From DASUTB01 sp036374835 (GTDB lineage: Bacteria > Actinomycetota > Actinomycetes > Jiangellales > Jiangellaceae): a stretch of DNA of 64,000 nt. The position numbers and the translations under genes are program-made. How positions within the stretch are numbered: the stretch's first letter is position 1; every line of letters begins with the position of its first letter. The stretch is taken from assembly GCA_036374835.1 (NCBI GenBank), contig DASUTB010000054.1, positions 1 to 64,000 on the forward strand. The letters run 5' to 3'. The notes under the pieces were generated by a model that saw nothing but the letters and a program-made list of their open reading frames with translations, ran no database searches and had not been told where the DNA came from. Below, one piece after another: positions 54,457-63,804 of this stretch.

Positions 54457-56550
54457 TCAGCCCGGTCGGCTCGACCTGTCGGCCGCCGCCGCGAGACGCT
54501 TCAGCGCGCCGGTCACCACGGCGTGGTCGGAGGTGAACCACATCGGCGGCAGCGATGCGCGCAGGAAAGATCCGTAGCGCGCGGTCACCAACCGTGGATC
54601 CAGCACCGCCACCACGCCCCGATCGGTGGCTCGGCGCACGAGCCGTCCCGCGCCCTGCGCGAGCAGCAATGCGGCGTGCGTTGCCGAAACCGACATGAAA
54701 CCGTTGCCGCCGGCACGCTCGACGGCCCGTTGCCGGGCCGACATGAGCGGGTCATCAGGGCGCGGGAAGGGCAGCTTCTCGATCACGACCAGCTGACACG
54801 CCCCGCCCGGAACGTCCACGCCCTGCCAGAGCGACAGCGTCCCGAACAGGCATGTCGTGTCGTCGGCGAGGAACTTGCGTACCAGCGTCGGCACGACGTC
54901 CTCGCCCTGGCACAGCACCGGCACGTCCGCGAGCCGTTTGCGCACCGCCTCGGCCGCCTCGACCGCGGCCTGGCGCGACGAGAACAGACCCAGCGTCCGT
55001 CCGCCTGCCGCGCTCACCAGATCGACAAGCGCGTCGACGGCCTCCTCGCGCAGGCCGTCGCGCCGTGGCTGCGGCAGGTGACGCGGCACGTACAGGATCG
55101 CCTGCTTCGCGTAGTCGAACGGCGACCCGACATTGACGCCCCGCCAGTCCGGTGGGTCGTCGCCGGCCAGGCCGAGCGAGCGGGCGAGCGGGTCGAACGT
55201 TCCGCCGAGTTCCAAGGTGGCCGACGTGAGCACGACGGTGCACTCGCCGAAGAGCTTGTCCCGCAGCAGGCCGGACACCGACAACGGCGCCACCCGCAGG
55301 ATCGGCCCGCCACGGTCCCGGTCCTCGACCCAGATGACGTCGTACTCGCTCGCTTCGGCCATCCGGGATGCTGTGCCGAACACCTCGTCCACCGCCGCCT
55401 TGCTGGTCTTGCGCCCGGACTCGGCGTCCGGTTCGCGTTCGTCCTTGGCGGTGGCGGCCAAGCCCGACTGGACCGCGCGCGCCGCGTCCCGTACGGCGGC
55501 CAGCGCCGCAGCCAAACCGTCCGGCAGCGGCGGGTCGAGCCGGCCCGGTGGCACGTCGGCCAGCACCTTGGCTAGTACGTCAGCGGCGTCGCTGAGCTCG
55601 GCGGCATCCCCGTCATCCACGTACGACCGTGCCCGCTTGCCCGCTCGTTCGGCGACACCAGGAGACAGGTCGGCACTCGCCACGCTCGTCACCCGCCCAA
55701 CCAGCTCATGGCCCTCGTCCACGACGACGATGTCGTGGTCCGGAAGCACCGGCACTCCTTCGAGGGCGTCGATCGCCAGCAGCGCGTGGTTCGTCACCAC
55801 GACGTCGACGTCGGCCGCCCGGCCACGAGCGCGCTCGGCGAAGCACTCGACCCCGAACGGGCATTTCTGGGCACCGAGGCACTCCCGCGCGCTCACCGAC
55901 ACCTGCGCCCAGGCGCGGTCGCTGACCCCCGGTTCGAGCCGGTCACGATCGCCCGTACCGCCGGATTTCGCCTGCTCTTCGGCCCACTCCCGAGCCCGAA
56001 CCACGTCCAGACCCACCGACCCCGACACCAACTCGTCGGCCGCCACCAACGCACCTTGATCGTCCGGCACGCCGTCGCGAACCCGATGCAGGCACGCGTA
56101 GTTGCTCCGACCCTTCAGCGTGGCGAAGCGCAGCGGCCGGCCGAGTGCCGGCTCAACCGCGTCGCCGAGCATCGGTAGATCACGGTCGACGAGTTGCGCC
56201 TGAAGCGCCAGTGTCGCAGTGGCGACGACGACCGGCTCGCCCGTCGCGTCGGCATGCAGAACGGCCGGGACCAGATAGGCCAGCGACTTGCCGGTCCCCG
56301 TGCCCGCTTGCACAAGTAGGTGTTCTCCGGTGCGGATGGCCCGTTCGACCGCCGCTGCCATCTGGATCTGACCGCGACGCTCGCTCCCTCCGATCGCCTC
56401 TACCGCGTCGGCGAGCACCGCTCGCACGCGTTCCGGAGTCACCGCCGACTCGGTACCCGCCGTCGCGGAGCCCTCAGAAGGGTCTGAATCGGTCGCGAGA
56501 TCGGGGCCGTCGGCCGTTACGGGGCCGTCACGCTGCGCGGGATCGTCCAC
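54457..56550 (-). CDS. dinG: DinG-family ATP-dependent DNA helicase
   Basis: A 697-residue superfamily 2, XPD-like 5'-3' helicase. Walker A is QAGTGTGKSLAY, the Walker B box is VVDEGHEL, and cysteines in NYACLHRV, ARECLGAQKCPFGVECF could hold the iron-sulphur cluster of XPD/DinG helicases. Late motifs include GTLSLWQGVDVPG and QGAGRLVRR. It probably resolves R-loops or damaged replication structures. Overlap with the lexA end suggests shared transcription termination at most, not a common operon. Confidence 0.93.
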   Translation of the reverse strand: MDDPAQRDGPVTADGPDLATDSDPSEGSATAGTESAVTPERVRAVLADAVEAIGGSERRGQIQMAAAVERAIRTGEHLLVQAGTGTGKSLAYLVPAVLHADATGEPVVVATATLALQAQLVDRDLPMLGDAVEPALGRPLRFATLKGRSNYACLHRVRDGVPDDQGALVAADELVSGSVGLDVVRAREWAEEQAKSGGTGDRDRLEPGVSDRAWAQVSVSARECLGAQKCPFGVECFAERARGRAADVDVVVTNHALLAIDALEGVPVLPDHDIVVVDEGHELVGRVTSVASADLSPGVAERAGKRARSYVDDGDAAELSDAADVLAKVLADVPPGRLDPPLPDGLAAALAAVRDAARAVQSGLAATAKDEREPDAESGRKTSKAAVDEVFGTASRMAEASEYDVIWVEDRDRGGPILRVAPLSVSGLLRDKLFGECTVVLTSATLELGGTFDPLARSLGLAGDDPPDWRGVNVGSPFDYAKQAILYVPRHLPQPRRDGLREEAVDALVDLVSAAGGRTLGLFSSRQAAVEAAEAVRKRLADVPVLCQGEDVVPTLVRKFLADDTTCLFGTLSLWQGVDVPGGACQLVVIEKLPFPRPDDPLMSARQRAVERAGGNGFMSVSATHAALLLAQGAGRLVRRATDRGVVAVLDPRLVTARYGSFLRASLPPMWFTSDHAVVTGALKRLAAAADRSSRPG

Positions 56551-56727
56551 CGCAGCAGGCTACCCGCACCCGGCGCGCCGATCGACAGGTCAAGGCGTCG
56601 TTGTGGACGACGCATATTGGATCCGAGCGGACCGGGCACCTCCGGCGGCCCGGGACGCCGTCCGCCACCCATCGCAAGCTCCAACTCGGGACGTTTCGAA
56701 ACCGACCGACGTGATGGAATGGTCCGC

Positions 56728-58569
56728 ATGACCTACGACGCCGCTCCGCTGATTCCACGCGATGTGCTTTTCGGCAACCCCGAGCGCAGCGCACCTTCGC
56801 TGTCCCCCGATGGGACCAAGCTCGGCTTCATCGCGCCCGAAGAGGGCGTGTTGAACGTGTGGGTCGGGCCGGCCGACGATCCGACCGCCGCCGTGGCCGT
56901 CACCCACGATCGTGGCCGTGGAGTGCGGACGTTCAGCTTCTGCCACGACGACAAGACACTCGTCTACCTGCAGGACACCGACGGCGACGAGGATTGGCGG
57001 CTCTACGCCCTCGATCTTGCGTCCGGGGAGGCGACCCTCGTCACGCCGGGCGAGGGCGTGCACGCGATGGTCCTGGCGCACAACCGGTGGCACCCGACGA
57101 CGATGCTGGTGGGGCTCAACGCGGACAACCCGGCTCTGCACGACGTCTACCGCTTCGACCTGGCGACCCGCGAGTTTGACAAGATCGAGACCAATCCCGG
57201 CTACGCCGGGTGGTTGATCGACTCCGACCTTCGCGTGCGCGGCGGCATGGCCATGACCGAGGACGGCGGTGCGGTGATCTCGCTGCGTGACCTCGATTCC
57301 GGCAAGGACGAGCCGTGGCTCGAGATCGCGCCGGAGGATGTCAGCAACACCGGCATCGTCGGCTTCAGCCGGGACGGCATGTCCGCCTATCTGACCACCA
57401 GCGTCGGCGTCAACGCCGCCCGCCTGACCAAGGTAGACCTCGTGACCCGTGAGGAGTCGGTCGTCGCCGAGGATCCGCAGTTCGACGTCACCGAGGTCCT
57501 CGCCGACCCGGAGACGCTCGAGCCGCAGTCCGTCGTGTTCACCAAAGACCGCGACGTGTGGGTGCATCTCGATCCCGAACTCGGCGCGGAGATAGACCGG
57601 CTGCGGGAGCGACTCCGCGGCGAGATCGGAATCTCGCGCATCGAGCGCTCCGACCGGCACTGGCTCGTAACCGATATGCCGTCCGACGGGCCGGTCCACT
57701 ACTACGTCTACGACCGGGACGACGGAGAGTTGACGTTTCTGTTCGCGCACAAGCCGGCGCTGGACGAGTACACCCTCGCACCCATGGAGCCGTTCACGTT
57801 CACCGCCCGCGACGGGCTCACGATCCACGGTTACGTCACGTTCCCGCCGGGTGTGCCGCACGCCGGTCTGCCTGCCGTGCTGAACGTGCACGGCGGGCCG
57901 TGGGTGCGCGACACCTGGGGTTACGACGCGGAGGCCCAGTGGCTCGCCAATCGCGGCTATGCCTGCATCCAGGTGAACTATCGTGGCTCGACCGGATTCG
58001 GCAAGGAATTCGCCAACGCCGGCGACAAACAGTGGGGACGCACGATGCACACCGACCTGATCGATGCGGTCGAGTACTGCGCCGGCCAAGGCTGGATCGA
58101 CCGGGATCGGGTCGGCATCTACGGCGGCTCGTACGGCGGCTACGCGGCGCTTGCCGGAGCGGCCTTCACGCCCGACACGTTCCGCTGCGCGGTCGACATG
58201 GTCGGTCCGTCCAACCTGCTGACCCTGCTGTCGTCCGTCCCGGAGTATTGGAAGCCGATGCTGGCGTTCATGCACAACAAAGTCGGCAACCCGGAGACCG
58301 AGAAGGACATGCTGTGGGAACGTTCGCCGCTGTCGCGGGTGGACGACATAACGATCCCGATCCTCGTGGCTCAAGGTAAGAACGACCCGCGGGTCAAGAT
58401 CGCCGAGGCCGAGCAGATCGTCAATGCCCTGGAAGAAAAGGGCATCGACCACGAATACCTGCTGTTCGAGGACGAGGGCCATGGCCTCGCCAAGCCGGAG
58501 AACCGGGAACGCTTCTATGCCGCCGCCGAGTCCTTCCTCGCTACCCACCTCGGCGGCCGCTCCGAATGA
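56728..58569 (+). CDS. S9 family prolyl oligopeptidase-like peptidase
   Basis: A 613-residue cytoplasmic serine peptidase: an N-terminal beta-propeller (about 1-350) followed by the alpha/beta hydrolase domain. The nucleophile is in YGGSYGGYAAL, the acid in KNDPRVKI and the histidine in DEGHGLAKPENR. NVHGGPWVRD is the oxyanion region. The domain order matches acylaminoacyl peptidase/dipeptidyl peptidase relatives. The start could be the ATG at 56728 or 56719; neither has a ribosome site. The sequence after the stop resembles the repeat arm (GAATGACGC), followed by a full arm at 58581. Confidence 0.92.
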   Translation: MTYDAAPLIPRDVLFGNPERSAPSLSPDGTKLGFIAPEEGVLNVWVGPADDPTAAVAVTHDRGRGVRTFSFCHDDKTLVYLQDTDGDEDWRLYALDLASGEATLVTPGEGVHAMVLAHNRWHPTTMLVGLNADNPALHDVYRFDLATREFDKIETNPGYAGWLIDSDLRVRGGMAMTEDGGAVISLRDLDSGKDEPWLEIAPEDVSNTGIVGFSRDGMSAYLTTSVGVNAARLTKVDLVTREESVVAEDPQFDVTEVLADPETLEPQSVVFTKDRDVWVHLDPELGAEIDRLRERLRGEIGISRIERSDRHWLVTDMPSDGPVHYYVYDRDDGELTFLFAHKPALDEYTLAPMEPFTFTARDGLTIHGYVTFPPGVPHAGLPAVLNVHGGPWVRDTWGYDAEAQWLANRGYACIQVNYRGSTGFGKEFANAGDKQWGRTMHTDLIDAVEYCAGQGWIDRDRVGIYGGSYGGYAALAGAAFTPDTFRCAVDMVGPSNLLTLLSSVPEYWKPMLAFMHNKVGNPETEKDMLWERSPLSRVDDITIPILVAQGKNDPRVKIAEAEQIVNALEEKGIDHEYLLFEDEGHGLAKPENRERFYAAAESFLATHLGGRSE

Positions 58570-58580
58570 CGCGCTCACTC

Positions 58581-58602
58581 CGAATGATCACGTAAACGTC
58601 CG
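58581..58602. repeat. Intergenic TGATCA-type repeat, single arm downstream of the S9 peptidase
   Basis: CGAATGATCACGTAAACG followed by TCCG, identical to the arm at 26568 from the third base on. The next 40 bases (ATTCCCCGGCCATACG) also resemble the inner flanks of the 26568-26846 arms. No opposite arm is visible before moaA at 58730. Confidence 0.75.
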
Positions 58603-58717
58603 ATTCCCCGGCCATACGCACCATCCAAGCCCAGCAAAGCCGGTACACGCCGCGTATCGCGCCGCTGAACCGAACATCGACAGGTGGCCGCCGCTCGGCA
58701 ATGTCGCCGGCTCTGCA

Positions 58718-58723
58718 TAGGCT
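58718..58723 (+). promoter_or_regulatory. moaA: Putative -10 of the leaderless moaA message
   Basis: TAGGCT six bases before the moaA ATG, without a ribosome site. It is identical in sequence and spacing to the hexamer before the Zur-like gene at 22431. Confidence 0.5.
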
Positions 58724-58729
58724 GGGGAT

Positions 58730-59737
58730 ATGGACCGTCCGGCTACGCCCGCGCTCATCGACACGTTCGGCAGGGTCGCGACCGACCTTCGGGTATCGCT
58801 CACCGACCGATGCAACCTCCGGTGCACCTACTGCATGCCCGCCGAGGGTCTGGACTGGATGCCGAACGAGCAGATTCTCACCGACGACGAGCTCGTCCGG
58901 CTCATGCGGATCGCGGTCCAGCAACTAGGTATCACCGACATCCGGCTCACCGGCGGTGAGCCGCTGCTGCGACCAGGTCTCGAGGACCTGGTCGAGCAGA
59001 TCACCTCACTGCGGCCCCGCCCGCGCCTTGCGATGACCACCAATGGCATCGGCCTGGTGAAACGGGCCGCTCGGTTCGCCGCCGCCGGACTCGATCGCAT
59101 CAACGTCTCGCTCGATACGCTCGATCGCGATGTGTTCATCCAACTGGCCAGGCGTGATCGCCTCGCCCACGTTCTGGACGGCCTCGCCGCAGCACAGGAC
59201 GCCGGGATGGCTCCGGTGAAGATCAACGCGGTTCTGATGCGCGGCCTCAACGACCGCGAGGCACCGGCGCTCCTGCGCTTCGCGCTCGCACATGGCTACC
59301 AGTTGCGGTTCATCGAGCAGATGCCGCTCGACGCGCAACACGGCTGGAACCGCGCCGAGATGGTGACCGCCGCCGAAATCTTCGAACAGCTCCAAGCCGA
59401 GTTCACGCTGACCCCGAGCACCGAGCCGCGCGGCGGCGCTCCGGCGGAGAAGTTCGTCGTGGACGGCGGCCCCGGTGAGGTCGGTGTCATCGGCTCGGTG
59501 ACGCGGCCGTTCTGCGGCGCATGCGACCGGACCAGGCTCACCGCGGACGGGCAGGTCCGCTCGTGCCTGTTCAGCCACGACGAGACCGACCTGCGCGCTC
59601 AGTTGCGTAGCGGCGCCACCGACGACGAGATCGCCGATGTCTGGCGGGACGTCATGTGGGGCAAGCTGGCCGGACACAAGATCGACGCCGATGGCTTCGT
59701 GCAGCCGCTTCGGCCGATGAGCGCAATCGGCGGTTAG
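58730..59737 (+). CDS. moaA: GTP 3',8-cyclase MoaA (molybdenum cofactor biosynthesis)
   Basis: MoaA is the radical SAM enzyme that, with MoaC, makes cyclic pyranopterin monophosphate from GTP. It has 335 residues with the N-terminal cluster motif CNLRCTYC (about 29-36), the GGEPLLRP SAM motif, and the C-terminal second cluster cysteines in FCGACDRTRL and SCLFS. The usual C-terminal GG tail is present (SAIGG). A MoaD-like gene follows two bases later; moaC and moeA are not in the window. Confidence 0.96.
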   Translation: MDRPATPALIDTFGRVATDLRVSLTDRCNLRCTYCMPAEGLDWMPNEQILTDDELVRLMRIAVQQLGITDIRLTGGEPLLRPGLEDLVEQITSLRPRPRLAMTTNGIGLVKRAARFAAAGLDRINVSLDTLDRDVFIQLARRDRLAHVLDGLAAAQDAGMAPVKINAVLMRGLNDREAPALLRFALAHGYQLRFIEQMPLDAQHGWNRAEMVTAAEIFEQLQAEFTLTPSTEPRGGAPAEKFVVDGGPGEVGVIGSVTRPFCGACDRTRLTADGQVRSCLFSHDETDLRAQLRSGATDDEIADVWRDVMWGKLAGHKIDADGFVQPLRPMSAIGG

Positions 59738-59739
59738 CC

Positions 59740-59994
59740 GTGGCTGAACTCAACGTCAGGTATTTCGCGTCGGCCCGGGCAGCGGCCGGAGTCGGATCGG
59801 AGACCATCGACGTCGTCGATGGCATGACGGTCGCCGACGTGCTCCACGTACTCACTGAGCGACATCCCGGACGATTGGCCGCCATCGCCAACGCATCGAG
59901 CCTGCTTCTGGACGGTGTGGTCGTCCGCTCTCCCGAAACGCGGGTCGCCACCGCGTCCGACCTGGACATCCTGCCACCGTTCGCCGGCGGCTGA
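59740..59994 (+). CDS. moaD: MoaD/ThiS-family sulfur carrier (molybdopterin synthase small subunit)
   Basis: An 84-residue ubiquitin-fold sulfur carrier. It starts VAELNVRYFASARAAAG, has DGVVVR in the middle and ends with the Gly-Gly tail (ILPPFAGG) that is thiocarboxylated. Proximity to moaA makes MoaD more likely than ThiS. The GTG at 59740 is two bases after the moaA stop, so the two genes are co-transcribed. Confidence 0.93.
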   Translation: MAELNVRYFASARAAAGVGSETIDVVDGMTVADVLHVLTERHPGRLAAIANASSLLLDGVVVRSPETRVATASDLDILPPFAGG

Positions 59995-59999
59995 CGTCG

Positions 60000-60085
60000 T
60001 TCGATCACGTTCACCAGGCGTAGCAACATCACAACAGGCTTGCGTGGGTGGTGTGATGTCGCTGCGGATGGTGAACGTGATCGAA
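60000..60085. terminator. Long inverted-repeat hairpin between moaD and hflX
   Basis: TTCGATCACGTTCACC (60000-60015) and GGTGAACGTGATCGAA (60070-60085) are perfect 16-base inverted copies. Inner pairing continues with ACATCACA against TGTGATGT. The unit lies between convergent genes, which suggests a bidirectional terminator. GATCACGTT links it to the TGATCA family although the flanks differ. Confidence 0.8.
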
Positions 60086-60095
60086 CGACAATCGG

Positions 60096-61493
60096 TCATT
60101 CTGGGGTGGGGAGCGCGTTGATGGCGGCGGCGACGTTGGCCGGCACCCGGGCGCGTACGCGCGTTCCGCCGGCCTCGTGCTCGATCGACAGGACCTCACC
60201 GGTGCGGTGAATCCGCGATACCAGATCACCACGGTCGTACGGGACGAGCGTGTCCACCTCGACCGGCGGCGTCGGCAGGTCCGACTCGACCATGGCACGC
60301 AGCTTGTCGATCCCCTCACCGGTGCGAGCCGATACGGCCACAGAATGAGGCTCGGCGCGCAGCAGCCGTGCGAGCACTCCGTCCGGCGCTGCGTCCATCT
60401 TGTTGATCACTACGATCTCCGGGATGTCGCCGGCGCCGACATCGCCGAGCACCTCCCGAACGGTCGCCAGCTGGCCCTCCGGATCGACGTGCGAACCGTC
60501 CACCACATGCAGCACGACGTCGGCCTCAGCGACCTCCTCCAGTGTCGAGCGGAACGCCTCCACCAGCTCGTGCGGCAGATGCCGGACAAAGCCGACCGTG
60601 TCCGAGAGCGTGTACTCGCGGCCATCGGCGGTGCGGGCACGCCGGACGGTCGGGTCCAGCGTGGCGAACAGTTCGTCCTCCACCAGCACGCCCGCACCGG
60701 TCAGCCGGTTGAGCAGGGACGATTTGCCGGCGTTGGTGTATCCGGCGATCGCGACGGCCGGCACCGCACGGCGTCGACGCTCGCCCTTCTTGGTCTCCCG
60801 TGCGGTCGTCATCGCGACCAGGTCGCGCCGCAACTTGGCCATCCGAGCGCGGATTCGCCGCCGGTCGGTCTCCAGCTTCGTCTCACCAGGACCACGTGTG
60901 CCGACCCCACCGGTGGCACCACCGGCCCGGCCGCCGGCCTGGCGCGAGAGTGCACCGCCCCAGCCGCGTAACCGCTGAGCCAGGTACTCGAGCTGAGCCA
61001 ACTCGACCTGCGCCTTGCCCTCGCGGCTCTTGGCGTGCTGGGCGAAGATGTCCAGAATCACCGCGGTCCGGTCGATGACCTTGACCTTGACGACATCCTC
61101 CAGGTTACGAAGTTGCGATGCGGTCAACTCGCCGTCGCAGATCACGGTGTCCGCACCGGTGGCCACCACGATGTCCCGCAGCTCGTTCACCTTGCCCGAG
61201 CCGATGAACGTGGCCGGATCGGGCTTGTCCCGCCGCTGCACGAGCGCTTCCATCACCTGCGCGCCGGCGGTCTCGGTCAATGCCACGAGCTCGGCAAGTG
61301 AGTTCTCCGCCTCGGTCGCCGAACCGCCGGTCCATACGCCGACGAGCACCACTCGTTCGAGCTGCAGCTGCCGATACTCGACCTCGGTAATGTCCTCGAG
61401 CTCGGTTGAGAGCCCGGCGACCCGGCGTAGCGCACGGCGGTCGTCAAGCTCGAACTCGCCGGCGGTGAGTTCCGGGTCGTACTGCGTCGTCAT
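60096..61493 (-). CDS. hflX: Ribosome-associated GTPase HflX
   Basis: HflX splits or rescues stalled ribosomes under stress. It has 465 residues with the N-terminal HflX domain (FIGSGKVNEL), the glycine-rich linker GGVGTRGPGETKLETDRR and the GTPase domain with G1 GYTNAGKSS, G3 DTVGF and G4 NKMD. The ATG at 61493 is preceded by AAGGCAGG. TATACC about 20 bases further (61519-61524) is a possible -10. Convergent with moaD. Confidence 0.96.
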   Translation of the reverse strand: MTTQYDPELTAGEFELDDRRALRRVAGLSTELEDITEVEYRQLQLERVVLVGVWTGGSATEAENSLAELVALTETAGAQVMEALVQRRDKPDPATFIGSGKVNELRDIVVATGADTVICDGELTASQLRNLEDVVKVKVIDRTAVILDIFAQHAKSREGKAQVELAQLEYLAQRLRGWGGALSRQAGGRAGGATGGVGTRGPGETKLETDRRRIRARMAKLRRDLVAMTTARETKKGERRRRAVPAVAIAGYTNAGKSSLLNRLTGAGVLVEDELFATLDPTVRRARTADGREYTLSDTVGFVRHLPHELVEAFRSTLEEVAEADVVLHVVDGSHVDPEGQLATVREVLGDVGAGDIPEIVVINKMDAAPDGVLARLLRAEPHSVAVSARTGEGIDKLRAMVESDLPTPPVEVDTLVPYDRGDLVSRIHRTGEVLSIEHEAGGTRVRARVPANVAAAINALPTPE

Positions 61494-61946
61494 AGGCCTG
61501 CCTTAGCTGGATTCACGAGGTATACCACCAGCATTGCACGCCCAAGGGCACCCACGCATAACGATTTAAGCGTCGGCCGCCGAGCCTGCCGCCAACAGCC
61601 CGAGCCCACGACTGCGCATCTGCGCCGTGCGCAGCGATCTAGCGCTGTTTCTGTCGCGATTCGGCGGCCCGCAACGCCGTGGCCACGCGTAATGCCGCTT
61701 CGCGACGCCCTGCTCGACCCCGGGTCCGGCGACGGAACTGCAGCTTGACCTGGCGGATGACTTCCTCGCGGCGTTCTTGCGTGGACAACGGGCCACCCAC
61801 CTCTCAGCCGGCATCTCGACGGGCGTCCCGTTCGGTCGACACGGGTACGCCCTTTCTTATTAAGACGCCGAACCATCGAGATTGGTTGCCGCAATGTCGA
61901 TTTTCGTTGCCTCCGCGCGCGTGATGCCGGAGGTTGCTCGGCTCGG
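61494..61946. other. Intergenic region between hflX and dapF
   Basis: About 450 bases upstream of hflX. They hold the hflX promoter candidate near 61519 and one possible small gene (61639-61800). No structured RNA was recognised. Confidence 0.4.
61639..61800 (-). CDS. Possible small basic protein (53 residues)
   Basis: A GTG-started frame of 53 codons encodes STQERREEVIRQVKLQFRRR and a further Arg/Ala-rich helix. Its composition (many Arg, few hydrophobics) fits a nucleic-acid-binding or purely chance frame in GC-rich DNA. GAGAGG lies next to the GTG, and a TTG at 61788 is an alternative start. No family was recognised. Confidence 0.3.
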   Translation of the reverse strand: MGGPLSTQERREEVIRQVKLQFRRRTRGRAGRREAALRVATALRAAESRQKQR

Positions 61947-62789
61947 TTAGAGCTCCACCTTGCCGCGCACACCCAGCACCGCCGGGCCGGTCAGCAGCAG
62001 CTCCGCATCCGGCCGTTCGGTCACAGTCAGCTCACCGCCGGGGACGTCCACCTGGTACGTGAGGCCTTTGCCCACCCCGTCCCTACGCATCGCCGCCCAA
62101 GCCGCCGCGCACACGCCGGTCCCGCACGAGCGGGTCTCGCCGACGCCCCGCTCGAACACCCGCATCGCGATCCGTTGCGGCCCGCGCGGGACGACGAACT
62201 CCACGTTCGCACCGTCCGGGAACAACGACGGCGGGGCGAGTACGGGTGCCTCGAGCAGTGCACCGGCATCATCGAGCCGGTCGACGAAGACCACCGCATG
62301 TGGATTTGGCACGTTCACCGCAACCGCCGGCCACTGCCGCTCGCCCACGCCGACCACCGCCTCGACGCGGGACGCGGGACGCTTCGCCCGACCCATCTCC
62401 ACCGTGATCGATCCCGACGAGTCCGCATGAACCGCCCGGATTCCGCCCCGTGTCGCGATCGGCAGCACCGGCCCCGATACGAGCCGTGCCTCCCACAAGT
62501 ACCGTGCCAGCACACGCACGCCGTTGCCGCACATCTCAACGATCGAACCATCCGCGTTGCGGTAGTCCATGAACCACTCCGCCTCATCGGCGTACTCGGC
62601 GGCTTCCGGTGCGGCGACGCTTCGGACGACCCGGATGATGCCGTCCGCGCCGAGCCCCGCATAGCGATCGGTCAACCTCGCGACCTCGGCCGCGCTCAGG
62701 TCACCGATCCGGTCGCCGTCGTGATCGAGCAGCAGGAGGAAGTCGTTCTCGGTGCCGTGGCCCTTCACGAACGGAATGCGTTTGCTCAC
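61947..62789 (-). CDS. dapF: Diaminopimelate epimerase DapF
   Basis: DapF converts LL- to meso-diaminopimelate, the residue added by MurE and the precursor of lysine. It has 280 residues with KGHGTENDFLLL at the start and the two catalytic cysteines in VEMCGNGVR and RSCGTGVCAA. The gene lies between hflX and miaA, an order shared with mycobacteria (miaA-dapF-hflX). The start at 62789 lies 19 bases after the miaA stop. Confidence 0.97.
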   Translation of the reverse strand: MSKRIPFVKGHGTENDFLLLLDHDGDRIGDLSAAEVARLTDRYAGLGADGIIRVVRSVAAPEAAEYADEAEWFMDYRNADGSIVEMCGNGVRVLARYLWEARLVSGPVLPIATRGGIRAVHADSSGSITVEMGRAKRPASRVEAVVGVGERQWPAVAVNVPNPHAVVFVDRLDDAGALLEAPVLAPPSLFPDGANVEFVVPRGPQRIAMRVFERGVGETRSCGTGVCAAAWAAMRRDGVGKGLTYQVDVPGGELTVTERPDAELLLTGPAVLGVRGKVEL

Positions 62790-62808
62790 GACGCACGATG
62801 GTATGCCG

Positions 62809-63714
62809 TCACCGAATCGACGAGTGCGCCCGGTCGAGCAAGTCAGGAGCGTCGTACGGTAGCCACCGGATTCGGGGGTCTTTTCGGAACCACGAGTCCT
62901 GCCGCCGGGCGAACCGCCGCGTCGCCCGAACCACTTCGGCGCGCGCCTCCTGTTCGGTCAACTTGCCCGCGAGGTAGTCGAGCACCTGCGAATACCCGAG
63001 TGCGCGGCTCGCCGTCCGGCCCTTTCGGAGCCCGGCGCGTTCGAGCGCGACGACCTCGTCGACCAGGCCGGCGTCCCACATCTTGTCGACGCGACGCTCG
63101 ATACGCCGGTCGAGTCCGTTGCGCGGAACGTCCAGGCCGATCTGGACCGCCGACGCGTAGTGGTACGACATCGCCGGAAGCGTCGCCGCGTAGGGCCGGC
63201 CGGTCAACTCGATCACTTCCAGTGCTCGGACGATACGCCGTCCGTTGCTCGGCAAGATCGCCTCGCCGGCGGCCGGGTCGCGAGCGGCAAGACGACGGTG
63301 CAGCTCGTGCGAGCCGACCGATTCCAGCTCGGCTTCGAGCCGAGCGCGCAGCGCGGCGTCGGTGCCGGGAAACGTGAACTCGTCGAGCACAGCCCTCATG
63401 TACAAGGCGCTGCCACCGACGAGAATCGGCGGCACGTCGCGACCGAGGCAGTCGTCGATGACCTGCCGAGCCAGCGCCTGGAACTGCGCGACGGTCGCCG
63501 GCTCGGTGACGTCCAGGATGTCGAGAAGGTGGTGGACGACGCCCCGTCGTTCATCCGGACCGAGTTTCGCCGTCCCGATGTCCATGCCCCGGTACAGCTG
63601 CATGGAATCCGCGTTGACCACCTCGCCGCCGAGCTCGATCGCCAGTGCGACCGCGAGGTCGCTCTTACCGGCTGCGGTCGGCCCCACCACAGCGATCACA
63701 GGAACGTCTGCCAC
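62809..63714 (-). CDS. miaA: tRNA dimethylallyltransferase MiaA
   Basis: MiaA adds dimethylallyl to A37 of tRNAs that read UNN codons. It has about 301 residues with the P-loop GPTAAGKSDLA, the DSMQLYRGMDIGTAK block, GGSALYMRAVL and GRRIVRALEV. The GTG at 63714 fits the family N-terminus (VPVIAVVGP). An ATG at 63747 would add 11 residues but lies inside the hairpin at 63741. It is co-oriented with dapF and hflX. Confidence 0.96.
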   Translation of the reverse strand: MADVPVIAVVGPTAAGKSDLAVALAIELGGEVVNADSMQLYRGMDIGTAKLGPDERRGVVHHLLDILDVTEPATVAQFQALARQVIDDCLGRDVPPILVGGSALYMRAVLDEFTFPGTDAALRARLEAELESVGSHELHRRLAARDPAAGEAILPSNGRRIVRALEVIELTGRPYAATLPAMSYHYASAVQIGLDVPRNGLDRRIERRVDKMWDAGLVDEVVALERAGLRKGRTASRALGYSQVLDYLAGKLTEQEARAEVVRATRRFARRQDSWFRKDPRIRWLPYDAPDLLDRAHSSIR

Positions 63715-63740
63715 TCCCCCAGTGTGGCCGACCGAATCGG

Positions 63741-63790
63741 TGATCATGAAGCCAGATCACACAATTCCGATGGGTTTGGCTTCATGATCA
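63741..63790. terminator. Inverted repeat between the edge gene and miaA
   Basis: TGATCATGAAGCCA (63741-63754) and TGGCTTCATGATCA (63777-63790) are perfect 14-base inverted copies around 22 bases. It lies just past the stop of the minus-strand gene at 63805 and before miaA, so it may terminate or attenuate read-through. The TGATCA ends link it to the repeat family. Confidence 0.7.
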
Positions 63791-63804
63791 CCAACATGAT
63801 CAGG

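Noticed and set aside
56590..58578. A 662-codon minus-strand frame over the S9 peptidase gene
   Set aside because: It mirrors the peptidase gene in the opposite frame, has no domain, and the plus-strand product has an intact Ser-Asp-His triad.
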